From assembly GCF_008801915.1 (NCBI RefSeq), contig NZ_VZOV01000002.1, positions 1 to 64,000 of the forward strand: a DNA stretch of 64,000 nucleotides, given 5' to 3'. This DNA is from Cupriavidus gilardii. GTDB lineage: Bacteria > Pseudomonadota > Gammaproteobacteria > Burkholderiales > Burkholderiaceae. The notes below the pieces were generated by a model. That model was given only the letters and a program-made list of their open reading frames with translations, did no database searches and was not told the DNA's origin. The position numbers and the translations under genes were made by a program. Positions 58,939 through 64,000 of this stretch are shown here, in pieces. Numbering within the stretch: the first letter of the stretch is position 1; each line of letters opens with the position of its first letter.

Positions 58939-60567
58939 TCAGGCCGCCTTGCCGACCCGGTTGACGATATCGAGCGCGACCGCCTCGGCCACCTCGATGC
59001 CGTCGATCGCCGCGGAATAGATGCCCCCCGCGTAGCCCGCGCCCTCGCCGGCCGGATAGAGGCCCGCGACATTGACGCTCTGGTAGTCGTCCTTGCGGCG
59101 GATGCGCAGCGGCGACGAAGTCCGCGTTTCGACGCCGGTCAGCACGGCGTCGTCCATCGCGAAGCCGGGCACCTGCCGTTCGAATGCCGGCAGCGCCTCG
59201 CGAATCGCCTCGATCACGTAGTCCGGCAGCGCGGTGCTCAGATCGGTCGGCGTCACGCCCGGCTTGTACGACGGCTCGACCGTGCCGAGCGCGGTCGATG
59301 GCCGCCGCGCGAGGAAGTCGCCGACCAGCTGGCCCGGCGCGCAGTAGTTGCGTCCGCCCAGTTCGAAGGCGCGCTCTTCCCAATGCCGCTGGAAGTCGAT
59401 GCCGGCCAGCGGTCCGCCCGGATAGTCGGCGGGCGTGATGCCGACGACGATGCCCGCATTGGCATTGCGCTCCGCGCGCTTGTACTGGCTCATGCCGTTG
59501 GTGACCACCCGCCCCGGCTCCGATGCCGCCGCTACCACGGTGCCGCCCGGGCACATGCAGAAGCTGTAGACCGAGCGGCCGTTGCTGCAGTGGTGCACGA
59601 TCTTGTAGTCGGCCGCGCCCAGCAGCTTGTTGCCGGCAAACTTGCCGAAGCGGCTGCGGTTGATCATGCCCTGCGGATGTTCGATGCGAAAGCCCAGCGA
59701 GAACGGCTTGGCTTCCATGAACACGCCGCGTCGGTACAGCATCTCGAAGGTGTCGCGCGCGCTGTGGCCGACCGCCAGCACGACCTGCTCGCACGGCAGG
59801 TAGTCGCCGTTCGACAGCTGCAGGCCGCGGACGCGGCCGCCTTCGATGTCGATGTCGTCGACGCGCGTGCCGAACCGGATCTCGCCGCCGAGGGCGAAGA
59901 TCTCGGCGCGGATGTTCTCGACCATCTTGACCAGCCGGAACGTGCCGATGTGCGGCCGCGCCTTGAACAGGATGTCCTCGGGCGCACCCGCCTTGACAAA
60001 CTCGTGCAGCACCTTGCGGCCGTAGTGCTTCGGGTCCTTGATCTGGCTATAGAGCTTGCCGTCGGAGAAGGTGCCGGCCCCGCCCTCGCCGAACTGCACG
60101 TTCGATTCCGGATTGAGCACGCTCTTGCGCCATAGCCCGAAGGTGTCGCGAGTGCGCTCCCGCACTTCCTTGCCGCGCTCGAGAATGATCGGGCGAAAGC
60201 CCATCTGCGCGAGGATCAGCCCGGCCAGCAGGCCGCACGGGCCCATGCCGATCACCACCGGTCGCGGCGTCGCCGTGTGCTGCGGCGCCTGCGCGACGAA
60301 GCGGTACGTCATGTCCGGCGTCACGCTCCAGTTCGGCTTGCCGGCGATGCGCTTGCGCGCCGCGTCCTCGTCCTTCACCTCGATATCGACGATATACGTC
60401 AGCTTGATATCGGAGCGCTTGCGCGCGTCGTGCGCGCGGCGGAACACGGTAAAGGACACCATGCCATCGCCCTTGACGCCGATGTCGATCAGACGCGCAC
60501 GGACAGCGGCCTCCAAGTCACTTTCGGAATGGTCGAGGGGGAGCTTGAGTTCACTGAGGCGTAGCAT
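58939..60567 (-). CDS. FAD-dependent dehydrogenase (NAD(P)/FAD oxidoreductase family)
   Basis: A 542-residue flavoprotein of the conserved COG2509-like group. A 110-residue N-terminal domain comes first, then the FAD site Val-Val-Ile-Gly-Met-Gly-Pro-Cys-Gly-Leu-Leu-Ala-Gly. Next are Phe-Gly-Glu-Gly-Gly-Ala-Gly-Thr-Phe-Ser-Asp-Gly-Lys-Leu (diagnostic), Cys-Met-Cys-Pro-Gly-Gly, and a C-terminal Gly-Glu-Gly-Ala-Gly-Tyr-Ala-Gly-Gly-Ile. The substrate is unknown. The ATG at 60567 fits; the frame extends 15 codons further upstream. Confidence 0.88.
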   Translation of the reverse strand: MLRLSELKLPLDHSESDLEAAVRARLIDIGVKGDGMVSFTVFRRAHDARKRSDIKLTYIVDIEVKDEDAARKRIAGKPNWSVTPDMTYRFVAQAPQHTATPRPVVIGMGPCGLLAGLILAQMGFRPIILERGKEVRERTRDTFGLWRKSVLNPESNVQFGEGGAGTFSDGKLYSQIKDPKHYGRKVLHEFVKAGAPEDILFKARPHIGTFRLVKMVENIRAEIFALGGEIRFGTRVDDIDIEGGRVRGLQLSNGDYLPCEQVVLAVGHSARDTFEMLYRRGVFMEAKPFSLGFRIEHPQGMINRSRFGKFAGNKLLGAADYKIVHHCSNGRSVYSFCMCPGGTVVAAASEPGRVVTNGMSQYKRAERNANAGIVVGITPADYPGGPLAGIDFQRHWEERAFELGGRNYCAPGQLVGDFLARRPSTALGTVEPSYKPGVTPTDLSTALPDYVIEAIREALPAFERQVPGFAMDDAVLTGVETRTSSPLRIRRKDDYQSVNVAGLYPAGEGAGYAGGIYSAAIDGIEVAEAVALDIVNRVGKAA

Positions 60568-60681
60568 GGGGGACAAGGTATTCGGCGGCCGAGCGGCGGG
60601 TCCGATGGCCAACCCGCAATTCTAAAGCCTTTCGGTGCCGTCGGCCGCTCGCGACCGCCCCTTCCTTGCCCAGCCGGTCCG

Positions 60682-61662
60682 TCAGTCCTGCGCCGGCGCC
60701 CGCCCCAGCAGCGCGGCGTAGCGGGCCATGTCGACATTGCCGCCGGACAGGATGATGCCGACCCGCTTGCCGGCGATCTGGACCTTGCCCGCAAATGCCG
60801 CGGCGGCGGCCAGGCAGCCGGTGGGCTCGACCACCAGTTTCATGCGGCCGGCAAAGAAGCGCATCGCCTCGATCAGTTGAGCGTCGCTGACCGTGACGAT
60901 ATCGTCGACCAGTTGCTGCAGTACCGGGAAGGTGTGGCGGCCCAGATGCTGGGTCTGCGCGCCGTCGGCGATGGTGTCGGGCGTGCCGATTTCGACGATG
61001 CGCCCCGCGCGCAGGCTTTGCTGGCCGTCGTTGCCCGCTTCGGGCTCGACACCGATGATGGTGCAGCCCGGATGCATCGCCCGGGCCGCCACGGCGCAGC
61101 CCGACAGCAGACCGCCACCGCCCAGCGGCACCAGCAGCACGTCCAGCGGACCGGCCTGCTCGAACAGTTCCTTGGCGGCCGTGCCCTGGCCGGCCATCAC
61201 GTCCGGATGGTCGAACGGCGGGATCAGCGTCAGTCCCTGCTCGCGCGCCAGCCGCTCGCTGATGGCCTGGCGGTCCTCGGTATAGCGGTCGTACAGCACG
61301 ACTTCGCCGCCATAGCCGCGCGTCGCGGCGATCTTGGCCGCGGGTGCATCCTTGGGCATCACGATCACCGCGCGCGTACCGAACAGCCGCGCCGACAACG
61401 CGATCGCCTGTGCATGGTTGCCCGACGAGAAGGCCGCGACACCGGCGGCGCGCTGTGCGGCGGACAGCTGCGCGATCGCGTTGTAGCCGCCGCGAAACTT
61501 GAAGGCACCCATGCGCTGCAGGTTCTCGCATTTGAAGAACAGCCGCGCGCCGGTCTGCGCGTCGGCGGTGGCCGAAGTCAGCACCGGCGTATGGTGCGCG
61601 ACGCCGCTGATGCGGCGGTGCGCCTCCACGACATCGATGAACGAGATGGCCAATTGCGTCAT
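60682..61662 (-). CDS. threonine/serine dehydratase-like PLP enzyme
   Basis: A 326-residue fold-type II PLP enzyme. The PLP lysine is Lys55 in Gly-Ala-Phe-Lys-Phe-Arg-Gly-Gly. Ser-Ser-Gly-Asn-His-Ala-Gln and Gly-Gly-Gly-Gly-Leu-Leu-Ser-Gly (phosphate loop) are clear. It lacks the C-terminal ACT regulatory domain of biosynthetic threonine deaminase, so catabolic threonine/serine dehydratase or serine/aspartate racemase-like activity is likely. AAGGAG precedes the ATG at 61662. Confidence 0.9.
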   Translation of the reverse strand: MTQLAISFIDVVEAHRRISGVAHHTPVLTSATADAQTGARLFFKCENLQRMGAFKFRGGYNAIAQLSAAQRAAGVAAFSSGNHAQAIALSARLFGTRAVIVMPKDAPAAKIAATRGYGGEVVLYDRYTEDRQAISERLAREQGLTLIPPFDHPDVMAGQGTAAKELFEQAGPLDVLLVPLGGGGLLSGCAVAARAMHPGCTIIGVEPEAGNDGQQSLRAGRIVEIGTPDTIADGAQTQHLGRHTFPVLQQLVDDIVTVSDAQLIEAMRFFAGRMKLVVEPTGCLAAAAAFAGKVQIAGKRVGIILSGGNVDMARYAALLGRAPAQD

Positions 61663-61725
61663 GGGACAGCACTCCTTGCAGGGAAAAAAAGTACGCGATT
61701 CGAATGGGACGGGCATCGGCCGGGC

Positions 61726-62070
61726 TCAGTGCGCCAGGCGCCGGCGGCGCCAGCCGGAGAGTATGCGCGCGATGCGGGCCCGGGAAAATACCCAGGCACG
61801 TTGGCGCAGCCGCACGGTGGTATCGCGCCGCGCACGCACGGAACACCAGCCCGAGCGGGACAGCGTGACCACGCTGCCGGACGCCAGCGTCCGGCGCGGC
61901 CAGTGCAGCGCGCCGGCCAGCAGCAGCGGCGGCTCGACCAACTCCACGTCGCCATCGGCGACATGCAGTTCGGTGCCGGCCCTGGCGTGGAAGCCCACCG
62001 CATGGCCGGCATGCAGCATCAGGGCGCGGTAGTGGTAGATCGGATGTGGCAGCAGCGACAGGATGGACAT
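61726..62070 (-). CDS. DUF2917-like protein
   Basis: A 114-residue protein with a beta-rich central part (Gly-Thr-Glu-Leu-His-Val-Ala-Asp-Gly-Asp-Val-Glu-Leu) and a strongly basic tail ending Arg-Arg-Arg-Arg-Leu. It resembles DUF2917 proteins, which often neighbour MocR-type regulators in Burkholderiales as here. The function is unknown. It lies 63 bp upstream of the dehydratase gene on the same strand. Confidence 0.65.
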   Translation of the reverse strand: MSILSLLPHPIYHYRALMLHAGHAVGFHARAGTELHVADGDVELVEPPLLLAGALHWPRRTLASGSVVTLSRSGWCSVRARRDTTVRLRQRAWVFSRARIARILSGWRRRRLAH

Positions 62071-62296
62071 GAGGGGCCTCGGGCTCGGGCGTCAAATTCA
62101 GGGTCGGCGTCGGGGTCGGGTTCGGCTGCGGCAGCAACCGCGGCGGCGCCTCGTGCCGCCGGCACGACCAGACGGACCGGCCGGTTCGTCAGTGCCGCGA
62201 TCGACTGAACGCAGCGTACCGGCCGCGGCCGCGGTGCGGCAGGCACACCGCACCGGAACGGACAGCAGAACAGAGCCCCATCCTTTGCTCTGTTAC

Positions 62297-62321
62297 GATA
62301 CGGCGGATACTTTTCTGTATC
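62297..62321. promoter_or_regulatory. Candidate MocR operator boxes
   Basis: GATAC (62297-62301) and GATAC (62306-62310) are direct repeats, followed by the inverted GTATC (62317-62321). They lie 35-60 bp before the MocR start in its divergent gap. MocR proteins typically bind such mixed direct and inverted boxes. Confidence 0.45.
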
Positions 62322-62355
62322 TGTTGCGCATCGGCCGGATGCGCCACCATGCCGC

Positions 62356-63792
62356 ATGGACTCCGCCCCGCTGTATCGCCAACTCGCCGGCCACTATCGG
62401 CAGGCCATCGCCGCGGGCACGCTGCTGCCGGGCGAACGGATGCCCTCGATACGGGCCCTGATGGAGCGCCACGACGTCAGCCTGTCGACGGCGCTGCAGG
62501 CGTGCCGCGAGATGGAGGCGCAAGGGCTGCTCGAAGCGCGCCCCCGCTCCGGCTACTTCGTCCGCCCCCCGGCACCGCAGACCACACCGATCGCCGAACC
62601 GTCGGCATCGCTGCCCGATCCCGCCCAGTACGTCGGCATCCACGCGCGCATCTCGGCGATCATCGCGCGCGGCCGCCGGTATCCCGACGCGGTCAATCTT
62701 GCGGGCGCCTGCGCGCCGCCCGAGCTCTATCCGGTCGAAGCGCTGCGCCAGGCCACCGGCCGCGCGCTGCGCCGCCACCCCAATCTGCTGGGCAGCGCGG
62801 TCGAGCCCGACGGCCATCCGGCACTGCGCGCCGCGCTGGCGCGCCAGGCGCTGCAGGCCCGCATGACGCTGGCGCCGGAACAGATCGCCATCACGCATGG
62901 CTGCACCGAGGCGCTGAACCTCGCCTTGCGCGCAGTGGCCGGCCCGGGCGACGTCATCGCGGTCGAATCGCCGACCTATTACGGATTGCTGCAAATCCTC
63001 GAAAGCCTCGGCATGCGGGCGCTCGAGGTCCCGTGCAGTCCGCAGACAGGGCTGTCGCTGGAGGCGCTGGAACTGGCCGCGCAGACCTACGACAACATTC
63101 GCGCGGTGGTGGTGGTGCCGAACCTGCAGAACCCGCAGGGCAGCATCATGCCGGACGCGAACAAGGCGCGGCTGGTGCAATGGTGCGAGGCCCGCGGCAT
63201 CGCGCTGATCGAGGACGACTGCTTCTCGACGCTGGCCGACGACGACACGCCGCTGGCGGCCGCCAAGGCATGGGACCGCAGCGGCAACGTGATCTACTGC
63301 GCGTCGCTGCACAAGAATCTGGCGCCCGGCATGCGGCTCGGCTGGATTGCCGCCGGCAGATGGCAGGCCCGCGTCGAGATGCTGAAGTTCAGCCAGTCGC
63401 GGCCGAACGAACTGCTGTCGCAGATCGCCGTGGCCGAGCTGATGGCGTCCGGCGATGTCGATCGGCATCTGCGGCGGCTGCGCGCGCGGCTGCGCCACCA
63501 GCGTCATTGGGCAGCGGAGACCATCGCGGCGCTGTTTCCGCCCGGCACGCGGCTGTCGGCACCGCAGGGCGGCATGCATCTATGGGTGGAATTGCCGGAC
63601 CGGCTGTCGTCGGAGGCGGTGTTCGAGCAGGCGCTCGAAGCCGGCGTGCGCGTGATGCCAGGCGTGGTGTTCTCCAACTCGAGCCGCTTCGACCATTGCC
63701 TGCGGATCAATATCGGCGCGCCGCGCTCGACCGCGCTGGAGCGGGCGTATCGGAAGCTGGCGGGAGTGGTGGCGCGGCTGTCGCCACGCTAG
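62356..63792 (+). CDS. MocR family regulator (GntR helix-turn-helix plus aminotransferase domain)
   Basis: A 478-residue chimera. Residues 1-70 form a GntR-type winged helix (Leu-Pro-Gly-Glu-Arg-Met-Pro-Ser-Ile-Arg). Residues 100-475 form a fold-type I aminotransferase-like domain with the PLP lysine Lys320 in Ser-Leu-His-Lys-Asn-Leu-Ala-Pro-Gly-Met-Arg-Leu-Gly. The residue two before Lys is Leu where many members have Phe. It probably regulates the divergent DUF2917/dehydratase genes in response to PLP or an amino acid. Confidence 0.92.
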   Translation: MDSAPLYRQLAGHYRQAIAAGTLLPGERMPSIRALMERHDVSLSTALQACREMEAQGLLEARPRSGYFVRPPAPQTTPIAEPSASLPDPAQYVGIHARISAIIARGRRYPDAVNLAGACAPPELYPVEALRQATGRALRRHPNLLGSAVEPDGHPALRAALARQALQARMTLAPEQIAITHGCTEALNLALRAVAGPGDVIAVESPTYYGLLQILESLGMRALEVPCSPQTGLSLEALELAAQTYDNIRAVVVVPNLQNPQGSIMPDANKARLVQWCEARGIALIEDDCFSTLADDDTPLAAAKAWDRSGNVIYCASLHKNLAPGMRLGWIAAGRWQARVEMLKFSQSRPNELLSQIAVAELMASGDVDRHLRRLRARLRHQRHWAAETIAALFPPGTRLSAPQGGMHLWVELPDRLSSEAVFEQALEAGVRVMPGVVFSNSSRFDHCLRINIGAPRSTALERAYRKLAGVVARLSPR

Positions 63793-63860
63793 GAGGAGCG
63801 GTGGGACGCGGTGCATGGCACCGCGTCCTTGCAGCGGCTGCGGTCCCGAAGCCGGCAGCG

Positions 63861-63998
63861 CTACAGGAAGACGATCAGCGCGACGCCGGCGGCGATCAGG
63901 CCGAACTTCACCACGTAATAGACCTGGCGGTTCCACGCTTTCAGGCGGCGGCGATATTGGCCGCCCAACCAGACGATGCGGAACAGCTTGTTGATCAT
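63861..63998 (-). CDS. Small membrane protein, possibly partial
   Basis: A 45-residue frame begins with Met-Ile-Asn-Lys-Leu-Phe-Arg-Ile-Val-Trp, continues with basic Gln-Tyr-Arg-Arg-Arg-Leu-Lys, and ends in one hydrophobic helix (Val-Lys-Phe-Gly-Leu-Ile-Ala-Ala-Gly-Val-Ala-Leu-Ile-Val-Phe-Leu) before TAG. It runs to within 2 bases of the right edge, so either it is a complete short protein or the tail of a longer gene. Confidence 0.5.
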   Translation of the reverse strand: MINKLFRIVWLGGQYRRRLKAWNRQVYYVVKFGLIAAGVALIVFL

Positions 63999-64000
63999 GC

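Overview
This is a GC-rich stretch of chromosome from a Gram-negative bacterium. Its gene content points to the Burkholderiales, most likely a Cupriavidus- or Ralstonia-like member. The supporting evidence is the RDD/lipase/LpxH-like/dgkA group, a fused MaeB, a one-piece XdhA, a GDT1 exporter under a yybP-ykoY leader, a DUF2917/MocR pair and a beta-proteobacterial porin. The genus is an inference from gene content and not from any search. Coding density is high. I see no integrase, transposase, CRISPR array, rRNA or replication origin; one tRNA is present.

Layout. Positions 1-12.1 kb are housekeeping: a partial Ala-rich protein, an RDD membrane protein coupled to a lipase, an LpxH-like phosphoesterase, a GT4 glycosyltransferase, diacylglycerol kinase, a TetR regulator with a LOG-family protein, DUF924, a truncated haemoglobin, a large FtsX-type permease, DUF4126 and a ModE-like regulator. 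At 12.3 kb lies an orphan tungstate-binding protein (TupA). From 13.2 to 30.3 kb is a purine-catabolic region: LysR, xdhABC, adenine/adenosine deaminase and guanine deaminase; then a desaturase and a Mn exporter behind its riboswitch; then puuD and uraH divergent from gntR, an NCS2 permease, puuE and uraD. Together these would import purine bases, deaminate them to xanthine or hypoxanthine, oxidise these to urate and open the ring to allantoate. Allantoicase and ureidoglycolate lyase are not here. Positions 30.5-40.6 kb carry a porin, maeB (fused malic enzyme), a DUF4136 lipoprotein, pepN, fbp and a small unknown protein.

The most unusual part is 41.0-54.8 kb, just after tRNA-Thr(CGU). It is a run of co-directional genes on the minus strand: a two-component flavin monooxygenase and its reductase, a complete branched-chain-type ABC transporter, a protein resembling 2,5-dihydroxypyridine dioxygenase (NicX) with its metal ligands conserved, an amidase, a XylR/DmpR-type sigma-54 activator and a MetX-like alpha/beta hydrolase. 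A secreted amidase lies on the plus strand. In front of the first gene I can read a near-consensus sigma-54 promoter and, 165-210 bp further upstream, two helically phased palindromes of the DmpR/XylR type. I infer a dedicated, inducible pathway for a hydroxylated N-heterocyclic or amide substrate. Two paralogous small proteins of unknown function flank this block.

Positions 55.6-64 kb return to chromosomal genes: FapA/DUF342, a methyltransferase, DUF1415, an FAD-dependent dehydrogenase, a threonine dehydratase-like enzyme, a DUF2917-like protein divergent from a MocR regulator, and a small membrane ORF at the right edge.
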